The notes: generated by a model not told the origin, from the letters alone. A DNA stretch of 64,000 nucleotides from Bacillota bacterium (GCA_023398495.1 JAEWSG010000244.1:16694-80693); one strand, 5' to 3'; shown: positions 55,201 to 63,879, counted from the first letter of the stretch. Numbers and translations are program-made.

Positions 55201-56451
55201 TGTTATTATGGGCGTTATTATGGGCGTTGCTTTAGGTGTTATTGTTGAAGCTAATGTTACAGTAGGAGTTGGAGTTTTATTAGCAGCAGAACCACCTGCG
55301 TTCTTAGGACTCTGGGGCTTAGAAGTAGCAACAGAAGTTACTATAGGTGTACTCGTAACAGTAGCTGAAGGGACAACAGCAGGAATTTCCGTATTATCTT
55401 CACTAATATTTTGCCTTACTAATCCCCTTTCAACAATTGCTATACCCTTTTTCATTTTTTGCCCATTTATTTCCGCACCTTCAGATCTGATTTCAAATGC
55501 AACTTTTGAATTTTCATCAACCTGAATTTGTATAGGACTGTTAACAATTAATTTGCCGACTTCTGATGTACCTGCCAATGCTAGATTTGTTGCTCTATTT
55601 TTAACGCTAACTATAACAAGATTTAACTTTGAGTTTTCTATTTTTATATTATCACAGCCACCTGAAATATAGGTCATTTCTGAAACAGTAACGTTATTGA
55701 GAGCAACACTGCCATCAGCTATACCTTCCGTCAGATATAAGTTACCATTGATAGACATATCCATTAATTTAACAGAAGGACAATTAACTACTACGTGTCC
55801 TGAAACACTTTTGGAGCCATATGTACCTGAATTGTTATATAATACCTTAACAAGGTTATCTATAATTGCAATAAATTCAGCTCTTGTTATATTTGCTTTT
55901 GGCAAAAATTTGCCATCTGAATATCCCTTAATAACCCCTTTGCCAGATAACTTATTCACAGCAGCTAGAGCATATGCCGATATATTCCCTTCATCTTTAT
56001 ACGAGTCGGATAAATTAATATTGCCTGAAGTGTCAATTTCGAAGATGCTAGAGATAATAACAGCAGCATCTTCTCTGGTAATTTTAGATTCAGCTTTTGA
56101 AAGGTTACCGGGATAGCCTTTATAATAACCAGCTTCTCTGGCTTTTAACAATTCATCTTCATACCACGCACCTTTTTTTATATCACTAAACTGCACAGAT
56201 GATTTTGAAATGAGCCCAAACACATTATTTATTATTGCTGCAACTTCTGCTCTTGTTATAGTGTCATCAGGTCTTAAATCTCCTTCGCCAGAACCTTTTA
56301 AAATACCAAGTTCCAGCCACCTTTGCATTTTCTCCTCAGCCCAATGACTTTTTACATTTGTTGCTTCTTGTGCAAAGGTCATGGTGAATATTGACATAGA
56401 CATAACCAGTGCAACTAAACTAGCGGATAATCTCCGCATTTTCTGATACAT
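52273..56451 (-). CDS. Large SLH protein with Thr/Pro linker and Ig-like modules
   Basis: About 1392 residues. A start at ATG 56451 with GGGGG 10 bases upstream gives a good signal peptide (ending TFAQ). Three SLH repeats (~25-205: HWAEEKMQRWLELGILKG, ...), a beta-solenoid-like part (~220-340), a Thr/Pro-rich linker (~385-480), then Big_4-like and SbsA Ig-like modules with clear similarity, in the same order, to the 45436 protein. One FDEKVDK module is present twice (around 980 and 1085), where the paralogue has one. It is expected to be an SLH-anchored surface protein. Confidence 0.9.
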   Translation of the reverse strand: MYQKMRRLSASLVALVMSMSIFTMTFAQEATNVKSHWAEEKMQRWLELGILKGSGEGDLRPDDTITRAEVAAIINNVFGLISKSSVQFSDIKKGAWYEDELLKAREAGYYKGYPGNLSKAESKITREDAAVIISSIFEIDTSGNINLSDSYKDEGNISAYALAAVNKLSGKGVIKGYSDGKFLPKANITRAEFIAIIDNLVKVLYNNSGTYGSKSVSGHVVVNCPSVKLMDMSINGNLYLTEGIADGSVALNNVTVSEMTYISGGCDNIKIENSKLNLVIVSVKNRATNLALAGTSEVGKLIVNSPIQIQVDENSKVAFEIRSEGAEINGQKMKKGIAIVERGLVRQNISEDNTEIPAVVPSATVTSTPIVTSVATSKPQSPKNAGGSAANKTPTPTVTLASTITPKATPIITPIITPTITPIATPTIDIKVTATIKPTSISDFTATPANTPVPYSTPTSTLTPMPAAYILSVEPLADVNVEIGDKPILPLTVKATFNDGTTREVSVVWPEIDTSAAGEQIIEGTISDNTLKVTVKVIVVAIELKLESATADNLKEVVLKFNKPLTNISEAEDIKNYYVDDIFNNSTINAELSDDKTTVTLLLRNKIRQQGSIEVNIKSDIGLAEDTVVIVKNIKDITVPEIVEVTATGNSLLKVRFSEPVEYAASLSAYEIDGRLFPARQPMLSSNGKEVLLQLTNPLSPGIHKLTERNRICDYTSFYIENKEKEFEVFEDKTAPTGIIESATQTKVVIRFDEEVKPIDIDDVENDTRSTIGSIKLDEDNRTLTVNFDVSDALPDTGGNIIINNLTDYSGNMVEFKIFVTPVCDRIRPEFVGYTVADHQKQIILEFSEEIYLYSGHFKLTDEDKNEVDLSLMGYYYDSVSNEYVKNRLVLKRSDFMEFDSKNYTLSISKVADFTPFKNEIANTEVEIYVCDQISPFIYSISKDSENNKIYIRFDEKVDKNTAESKSSYSYTLDNRITYYLSEDNTIGLLPDGLTVCVEFKKEKVDVDNIINFQVEMVSDLAGNKMITSTFTETEFDIIGHASGDTPKLEPAPNYSQIFADYDENKLFIVFDEKVDKASAESRTSYIYTSGGVHHFLNSDTTVTLLYDGKTVCIEFPIRDRDDEWDWISVDYIEIFQIDAVTNLKGEKIPQHAFAYFDEIIEYPKVMSAQVTGKNRVLVKISSPINESTLSPSDFSITSGDTDITAWDAEYDPEKLEIELTVNAELKANGTYEDNVLWMSLNNIDMSTENIFGKKLMLQHFDYEIKIDDAFEPTADSVASAVYKYGKTELIIELSENLNITPDAEISETELGQFEVITDGLALPVTITYFDAYYFDDYSTDIDESCARFEIVIDKDCSGKDVKVIFTPNDTMTICDNAGNKLAGFNLSSKVK
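55172..55243. repeat. Six 12-base tandem repeats encoding the ITP-type linker
   Basis: Six consecutive 12-base units of the form RTRGGYGTTATT (plus strand), encoding on the minus strand the tetrapeptide repeat (I/A)-T-P-(I/T) of the SLH protein's linker. A slippage-prone array with single-base variation between units. Confidence 0.8.
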
Positions 56452-56632
56452 AAAACATATACCCCCAAAAAATAAAATTTCGCAGGTCATACTCTATAAT
56501 AGCTTTATAAAGATATGTCCAGTGTACATAATTTGTATATTAACAAACATTTGTTTAAATGTAAAGTTACCAAATTTGCAATTTAATTATTATTTGTTTA
56601 CAAGGAGAACAACATCTAATGCACGAAAACTA

Positions 56633-58390
56633 TTATAATTTCTCCATTTTAAGTTCCTTACCTTTAAAGCCCACGCCTATACATACTACCTTTTCATGAC
56701 CATATACTGACCTGAATCCTTCTTCATATTTCTTGTCTCTGATTTGTTTAGCCGCTTCTTCTGTCAGTTTTTCAAGGGGCTTTGGTCCTTTGGTGCTCTC
56801 CCATTTGAATTCAAATATATATGCTGTGTTTTTTGTGTCCTTTGGAATTAAAACTATATCCGGTCTCCCCAGCCCATATTCTTTGTTACTCTCCACAGTA
56901 TATTTTTCACCTGCTGACACAAACAAGCCCAACATAAATCCATGGTGAAAACTTTCATATTTCTTATCCTGCTGAGTTTCTCCTAGTTCTTCAATACTCT
57001 TATTTGTAGTCTTTACATCATTATAGCTGACTTGTTTTAAATAAAGCTCTTTTAATATTCTCTCAAATTTCTCTATGTTTTCTTCGTCCAAGGTTTTTAT
57101 TATGTTTTGAATATATTCCAGTGTATTTTCATCTTCTTTAAAGTAATTTATTATCATATCTTCATATATCGTTTGTATTTCTATGTTTGGAATTGCCAGT
57201 TTGTATTGAAATTTATACCGTACTTTCTCTTTTTCAAAAGCCTTTAAATATCCTGCATGCAGAAGAAAACTCCACGCCACGTCAGGATTACTTTTTATAC
57301 TTTGATAAAGTATGTTTTCTTCAATCACCTTTGATACTTCTTCTCCCTTTATCAGTTTTTCTACCACTTCTTTTCCCTCTGCCTTGTCAAGCTGCATTAT
57401 GTCTTTTATTATTCTGTTGTCACTTGTATTTATCCAGTATGGCTTAAGCCCTTCTTCAGGCATACTCATAAATTTAATTATACTCCATGGGTTATAAATT
57501 ACTGTATTTAATCCAAAGATATATCCGTTATACCATTTTTTTATGTCTTCCAAGTATTTTTTTAAGCCCAGGTAATCTGCCATTTCTTCTACTTCAGACT
57601 CTGTAAACCCAAATTTATCTTTAAATCTCTCTGTTACTACTGTATTAATTGATGGATTATTAAAATCGCTGAATATGATTTCTTGAGCTACTTTCATTAT
57701 ACCTGTCAGTATTCCTTGTTTAAGTGCTTTGTTATCCTTAAACCCTTTTACCAACATGCTCTTCATAAATTCTATTACTTTTTCGTAATATCCGTCTATG
57801 TAACCCGATTGTATTGGAGTATCATATTCATCGATAATAACAATAGAGTCTTCTTTAAAATACCTTTTCAGGTATTCAGTCAAATCAATCAGCACATCGG
57901 TATAGTCTACTAAAGTACCTTCAAGATTTACTACCCGTTTATATCTTTCCTTTTGGGCCTCGGATAAAGTATCACTTTCTAACAGATAATCATGTCTTTC
58001 GTATTCTTTAGCAATTATTCTTTTTATATTTTCATAGGTTTCTTCCCAATTGCTTTGTTTAGCATTTTTAAAGGTCAAATAAACCACTGGATATTTTCCA
58101 ATTTCTCCCGTATATTTATCACCTTGTCTTGTTATATTCAGGTTTTCAAACAGGTAACTCATATCCTTATCTTCTAAATCATGTTGTCTGCATTTAGGTA
58201 TCTCAAAGAAGTATTTTAACATACTCATGTTCAATGTTTTTCCAAATCTCCGTGGCCTGGTTATTAATACTATCTGATCCGGTCTATCTATGAGCTCCTT
58301 GATCAATAATGTTTTATCCACATAATATCCATTGTTGTCTATAAGTTTTTTAAAATTATCTATTCCCTGCAACACCTGTTTTTTAGTCAT
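56633..58390 (-). CDS. AAA-ATPase-like protein with C-terminal PD-(D/E)XK domain
   Basis: 585 residues. N-terminal AAA-like domain (PF09820 type): VLQGIDNFKKLI, YYVDKTLLI, Walker A LITRPRRFGKT (Lys51), Walker B IVIIDEYDTP. The C-terminal region carries a nuclease-like core GRPDIVLIPKDT...YIFEFKW (D...E-x-K). This family occurs in many near-identical copies in some clostridia and Bacteroidetes; its function is unknown, with mobile or defence links suggested. No neighbours of a mobile element were seen. Confidence 0.88.
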   Translation of the reverse strand: MTKKQVLQGIDNFKKLIDNNGYYVDKTLLIKELIDRPDQIVLITRPRRFGKTLNMSMLKYFFEIPKCRQHDLEDKDMSYLFENLNITRQGDKYTGEIGKYPVVYLTFKNAKQSNWEETYENIKRIIAKEYERHDYLLESDTLSEAQKERYKRVVNLEGTLVDYTDVLIDLTEYLKRYFKEDSIVIIDEYDTPIQSGYIDGYYEKVIEFMKSMLVKGFKDNKALKQGILTGIMKVAQEIIFSDFNNPSINTVVTERFKDKFGFTESEVEEMADYLGLKKYLEDIKKWYNGYIFGLNTVIYNPWSIIKFMSMPEEGLKPYWINTSDNRIIKDIMQLDKAEGKEVVEKLIKGEEVSKVIEENILYQSIKSNPDVAWSFLLHAGYLKAFEKEKVRYKFQYKLAIPNIEIQTIYEDMIINYFKEDENTLEYIQNIIKTLDEENIEKFERILKELYLKQVSYNDVKTTNKSIEELGETQQDKKYESFHHGFMLGLFVSAGEKYTVESNKEYGLGRPDIVLIPKDTKNTAYIFEFKWESTKGPKPLEKLTEEAAKQIRDKKYEEGFRSVYGHEKVVCIGVGFKGKELKMEKL

Positions 58391-58585
58391 TATAGATACC
58401 TCTTTTGTTTAATAGCTCATTTTTATTATACCAATATTCTACATCGTTTAAAATAGCAACTTTTCCAGGTAAAAAGAATTGGACGAAAACATAAAATAAT
58501 CATTTACAATAAAGTTCCAGGTATATCAGTAATTAAATGTTGATCTATAAATAAAAATTAATATATTAATCCGAGTACACATGGA

Positions 58586-58630
58586 AATAGATGCCATAAT
58601 ATGGGCTTGAGCCTGTTTATGGCATCTATT
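58586..58630. repeat. Perfect 14-base-arm hairpin
   Basis: Arms AATAGATGCCATAA (58586-58599) and TTATGGCATCTATT (58617-58630) are perfectly complementary, with a GGCT/AGCC core inside. No T-run follows. It could be a terminator relic, a protein site or the end structure of a small mobile repeat. Confidence 0.5.
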
Positions 58631-59000
58631 GGCTATGTTATCCTTATTCTTATTATTTGCCGCCATTAGGAAAGATACATTATTTGTTATTATGTTGGCA
58701 ATCAAAAATACAATTAATAAAAATTTTGCTACGTTTTTTTAATTAATACCTATCAATTTGAATTAAATCAATGAAGTAAATAAAAATAATATCCACAATG
58801 CTATGAAGCTTATTAGTCCTCCTTTTGTATGTATTTACTATATTCCTACCACGTTTTTTGCTTCCCTGATTTAGAATCTAAACTGTTACTATATTTTATA
58901 ATAACTAGTACTTTCAATCAATAATAATTCTGTCAAATGGTGCCACATAATGATAAATTTCGTTTAAAACCTCCAAAACTTTTCCCCAAAAAAAGAAAAA

Positions 59001-59030
59001 TACCCACAAGCTTGTGGATATCTTTTTTTA
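59001..59030 (-). terminator. Terminator of the nad operon
   Basis: ATACCCACAAG/CTTGTGGATAT arms with T-runs on both sides; on the minus strand it reads TATTTTTCTTTTTTT. It lies about 190 bases beyond the nadC stop. Confidence 0.6.
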
Positions 59031-59096
59031 TGCATATAGCTAAAAAGCCTTATATAATCACGTTTACAGACAATGATTTTATGGTATGTGAATAAG

Positions 59097-59134
59097 TGTG
59101 GACATATTGTGGATAAGTTTTTGTTTTATCCACA
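59097..59134. promoter_or_regulatory. Cluster of DnaA-box-like sites
   Basis: TGTGGATAA (59108-59116) and TTATCCACA (59126-59134) are perfect consensus DnaA boxes in inverted orientation, separated by 9 bases; TGTGGACAT (59097) and TGTGGATAT (59013) are near-matches. They also form a hairpin, so a second terminator is the plain alternative. Confidence 0.5.
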
Positions 59135-59208
59135 GGTCGTCATTACATCCTGTCCTATTAATAAATTTTAATTTTTTGAAAAACTAATCCGATTACTTCT
59201 GAATACCT

Positions 59209-60042
59209 TTAGCTTATTTTCATACTGATATCAAAAGCATTTACTGAATGTGTCAAGCTGCCCACCGAAATAATATCTACTCCTGTTTCAGCTATATTAA
59301 CAATTGAATTTAAATTTACATTTCCTGACGCTTCGACTATTGCTTTTCCATTTATTATTTTAACAGCTTCTTTCATAATGTCAAGACCCATATTGTCTAA
59401 CATTATTATGTCAGCCCTTCCATCTATTGCCTCTATTACTTCGTCAATAGTCTCTGTCTCTACTTCTATCTTTATTGTATGAGGTATTTTATCCCTTACC
59501 AGATCGATTGCTTTTTTAATCCCTCCGGCAGCTTTTATATGGTTATCCTTAATCAGCACACCATCAGAGAGGCAGAATCTGTGATTTGTACCTCCTCCAA
59601 CTCTCACCGCATACTTCTCAAGAATCCTGAGGCCTGGAGTAGTCTTTCTTGTATCAACAACTTTTGCCTTCAGATGCTTTATCTTATCGGCATACTCTCT
59701 CGTTTTTGTTGCAATACCTGAAAGCCTTTGCAATAAATTTAATGCTGTCCTTTCTCCCTTTAAAAGTGCTCTTGAATATCCATGTATTGTTACAATAATA
59801 TCACCTTTATTTACCCATTGGCCTTCCTTTACCTGCTTTTCAAATACAACTTCAGGATCTAATAACTCAAAAACCCTTTTTGCAATATCCAGGCCTGCAA
59901 TAACTCCTGAATCTTTAGCTATCATCTTTGCGTCAGACTTTGCACTTTCATCAAAAATATTGTCGGTAGTAATATCACCTGACGGCATATCCTCTTTTAT
60001 TGAATTTATAATTATTCTATCTATATCTGATATAGCAAACAT
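59209..60042 (-). CDS. nadC: Nicotinate-nucleotide pyrophosphorylase (carboxylating)
   Basis: 277 residues from ATG 60042, which has AAGGGGA 6 bases upstream; a frame from 60060 lacks a ribosome site. QPRTase motifs visible: EDMPSGDITTD, TARKTTPGLR-like VVDTRKTTPGLRILEKYAV, GGTNHRFCLSDGVLIKDNHI and EVETETIDE. It converts quinolinate and PRPP to nicotinate mononucleotide and CO2. Third gene of the nadA-nadB-nadC operon. Confidence 0.95.
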   Translation of the reverse strand: MFAISDIDRIIINSIKEDMPSGDITTDNIFDESAKSDAKMIAKDSGVIAGLDIAKRVFELLDPEVVFEKQVKEGQWVNKGDIIVTIHGYSRALLKGERTALNLLQRLSGIATKTREYADKIKHLKAKVVDTRKTTPGLRILEKYAVRVGGGTNHRFCLSDGVLIKDNHIKAAGGIKKAIDLVRDKIPHTIKIEVETETIDEVIEAIDGRADIIMLDNMGLDIMKEAVKIINGKAIVEASGNVNLNSIVNIAETGVDIISVGSLTHSVNAFDISMKIS

Positions 60043-60075
60043 CTGATTTTCCCCTTCCATAATATATATTATTGC

Positions 60076-61716
60076 CTAAATTTTTCTTTTTATAATATTT
60101 CTTTTCCAACTTTTATCATCAGTACTTGTAAAATCCGCCCTAAAGTGTGCTCCCCTACTCTCTTCTCTCTCGATAGCAGCCTCAATTACCAGCTTGGCTA
60201 GCAGCACCATATTTTGAATCTCAAAGTCCTCTATACTTGAGTTTTCCATATCATTTATCAAATTATAGTATTCATAAACTTTTTCTTTTGCCTTCAGCAT
60301 ACCGCCTTGATCCCGAATAATGCCAACGTATCCGGTCATAATGTTTTGAAGATTAAGCTTCAATTCTTTTTTATCAATTTGCTTTTTAACTCGTTTATTA
60401 TCATATTTAATATGAAATTTTTTATCAAAGGCTTCACTATCTGCTAAAACTTTATTTACCTCATCACCAATTTTATGCCCGAATACCAAACCTTCAAGAA
60501 GAGAATTGCTTGCCAGCCTGTTTGCTCCGTGTATACCGCTGCAAGCAACTTCTCCACATGCAAAAAAACCAGAGATATTAGTACGGCCATATACATCCGC
60601 TTTTACCCCACCCATGCAGTAATGCTCTGCAGGTGCAACCGGAATGTAATCCTTGGACATATCTATCCCATAAGAAAGGCATGTTTTATAGATATTAGGG
60701 AATCTTTGTTCAAGATAATCTTTACCTTTAAAAGTGATATCCAGAAATACATGATCTGATTGTGTCTTTTTCATTTCACTGAAAATTGCTCTTGATACTA
60801 TATCACGGGGAGCAAGTTCGTTGAGCTCATGATATTTGGGCATAAAACGTTCACCCTTGATATTTCTTAAAATTGCCCCTTCTCCTCTTACTGCTTCAGA
60901 AATTAAAAAACTTTTATTCTCCGGATGAAATAAAACCGTTGGGTGAAACTGCACAAATTCCATGTCCATCAGTTCAGCCCCGGCTCTATAAGCCAACCCA
61001 ACACCGTCTCCTGTTGCTACTTCAGGATTTGTTGTATTGGAATATAGTTGTCCAAATCCACCAGCAGCATTTATTACAACATTTGAGACATAGAGGATAT
61101 ACTCTGATGAGTCTTCGTCATAAGTCAAAACACCCTTACATATATCTTTATCTGTCAAAATATCTATCGCAAAAGTTCTTTCCTTAATTTTAACATTATT
61201 TCGTGTTTCAACAACTGAAATCAATTTGTCACAAACTTCTTTACCCGTAGTATCTCCTGCATGAATAATCCTGTTCTTACTGTGGGCACCCTCTCTGGTA
61301 AGTGATAATTCATCCCTGTTCTTTTTTTTGTCAAAATTGACCCCAAACTTACACAGGGATTCTATATTTTGTGCTGCTTCATTTACAAGAACCCATACAC
61401 TATTTTCATCACATAAACCTGCTCCTGCATATAGCGTATCTTTAAAATGCAATTCAGGAGAATCTTCCTTATCCAATGAAACTGCAATTCCACCTTGTGC
61501 CAAGACTGAATTGCTTATATCTATTGTCTCTTTTGTCAGTATAACAATGTTATATTTATCCGGCAATTCAAGAGCCGTAAAAACTCCAGCTATTCCACTC
61601 CCTATAATTATTATGTCGTAATACTCTTTTTTTATTTTATCGGTATCAAAATTCATAAGATATCTGTAATTATCCAAATCCTTCAACTTCCCCCTTAGAA
61701 AGCTACAAAACCACAT
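60076..61716 (-). CDS. nadB: L-aspartate oxidase
   Basis: 546 residues from ATG 61716, which has AGGAG 4 bases upstream; a longer frame from GTG 61740 would swallow that site. FAD-binding GSGIAG near the N-terminus, SVLAQGGIAV, HFKDTLYAGAGLCD, the catalytic REGAHSKNRIIHAGDTTG region and GANRLASNSLLEGLVFG: the fumarate-reductase-like L-aspartate oxidase. It makes iminoaspartate for NadA. Middle gene of the operon, 33 bases before nadC. Confidence 0.95.
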   Translation of the reverse strand: MWFCSFLRGKLKDLDNYRYLMNFDTDKIKKEYYDIIIIGSGIAGVFTALELPDKYNIVILTKETIDISNSVLAQGGIAVSLDKEDSPELHFKDTLYAGAGLCDENSVWVLVNEAAQNIESLCKFGVNFDKKKNRDELSLTREGAHSKNRIIHAGDTTGKEVCDKLISVVETRNNVKIKERTFAIDILTDKDICKGVLTYDEDSSEYILYVSNVVINAAGGFGQLYSNTTNPEVATGDGVGLAYRAGAELMDMEFVQFHPTVLFHPENKSFLISEAVRGEGAILRNIKGERFMPKYHELNELAPRDIVSRAIFSEMKKTQSDHVFLDITFKGKDYLEQRFPNIYKTCLSYGIDMSKDYIPVAPAEHYCMGGVKADVYGRTNISGFFACGEVACSGIHGANRLASNSLLEGLVFGHKIGDEVNKVLADSEAFDKKFHIKYDNKRVKKQIDKKELKLNLQNIMTGYVGIIRDQGGMLKAKEKVYEYYNLINDMENSSIEDFEIQNMVLLAKLVIEAAIEREESRGAHFRADFTSTDDKSWKRNIIKRKI

Positions 61717-61767
61717 TATTCTCCTAATGCCAATTTGCACTTACATATTAATAACAAAAATCAGATA

Positions 61768-62679
61768 CTAGCTTAACTCAAGCATATTATCTAAAGACCT
61801 TTTTGCCTTCAACCTTATATTTTCATCAAGCGCTATCTCATATTTCATTTCCTTTAAGGCATTATAAACACTAGATAGGGATGTTTTTTTCATATTTGGA
61901 CATATAAGCCCCTGGGAAAGCAAGTAAAAATTCTTATCTGGATTGTCATTTTTCAGCTTAAATAACACGCCCATCTCTGTTCCTATAATAAATTCCTTTT
62001 TTGACGACTTACTTGCATAATCAATTATCTGCTTGGTACTACCAGCAAAATCAGCAGCTTCTACTATATTGGGCTGACACTCAGGGTGAACCAACACCTC
62101 AGCATTCGGATACAATCCCCTTACCCGGTCTAATTCCTCGGACTTTACCCTGTGGTGAGTAATACAAAAGCCTTTCCACAGTATAATATTCTTTTCCGGT
62201 ACCATCTTGGCTACATAACTACCTAGATTCTGATCCGGCACAAACAAGATGTCATTACTTTTAATGGCTCGTACTATATCTACTGCATTAGATGAAGTAC
62301 AACATATATCACATTCAGACTTTACCTCTGCGGATGAATTAATGTAGCAAACCACTGTTGCATTCGGATATTTCTTCTTTTCCTCTATCAGAGCTTCTTT
62401 TGTTACCATATCGGCCATTGGGCATCCGGCATCTATTTCAGGAAGCAAAACAGATTTTTCTGGTGAAAGTATCTTTGCACTCTCTGCCATAAAATGCACA
62501 CCACAAAATACAATAACATCTTTATCAATGCCTGCACAATACTTACTTAGTGCAAGTGAATCTCCAATGATATCGGCCACTTCCTGCACATCATCAACCT
62601 GATAATTATGTGCAACTATAACAGCGTTTCTTTTTTTCTTCAGTTCTATAATCTCTTTTATCATTTCATCTTTATTCAT
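61768..62679 (-). CDS. nadA: Quinolinate synthase A
   Basis: 303 residues. Three conserved Cys ligate the 4Fe-4S cluster: C86 (DAGCPMAD), C201 (VHPECQPN) and C260 (GLICPNMKK). AHNYQ (24-28) and MAESAK are family motifs. It condenses iminoaspartate and dihydroxyacetone phosphate to quinolinate. First gene of the NAD operon; a promoter lies in 62680-62760 but no NiaR site was identified. Confidence 0.96.
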   Translation of the reverse strand: MNKDEMIKEIIELKKKRNAVIVAHNYQVDDVQEVADIIGDSLALSKYCAGIDKDVIVFCGVHFMAESAKILSPEKSVLLPEIDAGCPMADMVTKEALIEEKKKYPNATVVCYINSSAEVKSECDICCTSSNAVDIVRAIKSNDILFVPDQNLGSYVAKMVPEKNIILWKGFCITHHRVKSEELDRVRGLYPNAEVLVHPECQPNIVEAADFAGSTKQIIDYASKSSKKEFIIGTEMGVLFKLKNDNPDKNFYLLSQGLICPNMKKTSLSSVYNALKEMKYEIALDENIRLKAKRSLDNMLELS

Positions 62680-62810
62680 ATTATTATTTATACCAATCCT
62701 TAATGTAGTTAGAATTTGACAGAAATAAACTCTGACTTATTCATTTTTTTTTAATACTTTTAAATATTTTAATACTTTACCCCCTATTTGTAAAGGATAA
62801 TAAGAAATAT

Positions 62811-62832
62811 CCTGCATTAGTGCAGGTTTTTT
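62811..62832 (+). terminator. Terminator-like hairpin downstream of agrB
   Basis: CCTGCA/TGCAGG with loop TTAG, then T6 on the plus strand; on the minus strand ATATTTCTTATT follows. It lies about 45 bases beyond the agrB stop and so probably ends that transcript; the best T-run, though, is on the plus strand. Confidence 0.55.
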
Positions 62833-62873
62833 ATTATCAAGGAAATTATAGTTTTTATACTTCTTATTGTAAA

Positions 62874-63503
62874 TCATTTTTTTACTTTGTCTAAACCCTT
62901 TTTTAAACCATCAAAAAATCTATGCCCAATAGGTGTAATAGAAAACACTTCCAATACTATTCCAAATGAGATTGATAGCAATATCATATATAAATTAGTG
63001 ACAATTAGTACACATGCAAATGCTGCCCAGATAACCAAATATATAATTGACAACTTCTTAAACTTTTTAATTTCACTTGGTTCCGTAATAGGTCTGTTTT
63101 GATTATCTGATGGTGCCCATTTATATAAGCAAATACCACATATTGTTACTACAATAATTGTAAAAATTATAACCTGGTAAAAACTCCACAAACCATATGT
63201 ATATCTGGCAATTAATGAAAACCCAATAAACATGGATATTGATACTGCCAGACATCTTCCGTAGGTATTCATATGGTAACCTCCGGCAAGCATTCTGAGG
63301 GTTGCAAAAGTTATTGCCATCAGAAATGAGGATTGTATTGTGTCAGTTACAAAAGCTAAAGCCAATAGTATAAGAAACTTTACTAGAGCACCGATAATTA
63401 TCTGAAACCCATAAAAATAGACACGTCTTTTCTCATGATTCTCACCCTTTTGCTTCATTAGGTAATCTGCACCAGAATAAGATAATGCTTCTATAAACCT
63501 CAT
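62874..63503 (-). CDS. agrB: AgrB-type accessory gene regulator protease
   Basis: 209 residues from ATG 63503, with GGGGGTGG 5 bases upstream. Membrane protein with ~5-6 segments and the AgrB catalytic pair in RMLAGGYHMNTYGRCL: His77 and Cys84. AgrB trims and cyclises an AgrD peptide into a quorum-sensing signal. No AgrD-like peptide, AgrC or AgrA gene was found adjacent; a 45-codon frame overlapping its stop lacks Cys. It may serve a distant precursor. Confidence 0.88.
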   Translation of the reverse strand: MRFIEALSYSGADYLMKQKGENHEKRRVYFYGFQIIIGALVKFLILLALAFVTDTIQSSFLMAITFATLRMLAGGYHMNTYGRCLAVSISMFIGFSLIARYTYGLWSFYQVIIFTIIVVTICGICLYKWAPSDNQNRPITEPSEIKKFKKLSIIYLVIWAAFACVLIVTNLYMILLSISFGIVLEVFSITPIGHRFFDGLKKGLDKVKK

Positions 63504-63567
63504 ATTTACCACCCCCTATAAGCTATTTAGGTTGATAAAAGAATCTTTAGTCATTTGCTTTATATAG

Positions 63568-63583
63568 AATTGATAAATCAATT
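63568..63583. promoter_or_regulatory. Palindrome overlapping the agrB -10 box
   Basis: AATTGAT-AA-ATCAATT, perfect 7-base arms, with its right end inside the -10 box. Confidence 0.5.
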
Positions 63584-63608
63584 ATACTATAAAATTTTTC
63601 TTAGACAA
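63581..63608 (-). promoter_or_regulatory. Promoter of agrB
   Basis: Minus strand: TTGTCT (63603-63608), 16-base spacer, TATAAT (63581-63586). Confidence 0.55.
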
Positions 63609-63879
63609 AGTTTATTTATAAATTCAACAATATAATAATCCTTTTGAAAGTCAATTTGCTTCACTTATGACTTTTTCCATGAAAGGTATTTAGATTGAAC
63701 ACAATAAAGATTTTACATAGTACTTCAATTTCCTTATTTCCTTAATACAATATCACTAAAATCAAATTTTTCAGTGAATAATCATTTTCGTGATTCATTT
63801 AGATGTGTTTAAGTACAAAAAATGCCATCTATTAAATTTAATTTAAAGCACTGGTTTATTGCTATTCTATAACATAAAA

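Larger units (their letters stand above)
58391..59208. other. 818-base intergenic region between AAA gene and nadC
   Basis: No coding frame was found. It holds a long perfect hairpin (58586-58630), the nad operon terminator (59001-59030) and DnaA-box-like repeats (59097-59134). The rest is A/T-rich with nothing recognised. Confidence 0.6.
63504..63879. other. Intergenic region, agrB to rRNA operon terminator
   Basis: 376 bases with no coding frame; it contains the agrB promoter and palindrome. The rest is A/T-rich. Confidence 0.5.

Noticed and set aside
55172..55243. Tandem repeats considered as a CRISPR array
   Set aside because: 12-base units without spacers, in frame in a protein linker, no cas genes.
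54767..55525. 252-codon plus-strand frame opposite the large SLH gene
   Set aside because: It is antisense to a clearly real gene and its Val/Gly-rich text is the mirror of the Thr/Pro linker and Ig modules; no ribosome site.
59097..59134. Origin of replication
   Set aside because: DnaA-box-like sites alone; no dnaA, dnaN or AT-rich unwinding pattern with them.
62739..62877. 45-codon frame overlapping the agrB stop (ATGA), considered as agrD
   Set aside because: No Cys or Ser-centred autoinducer core, no acidic Pro-containing tail, and it runs through a terminator-like hairpin.
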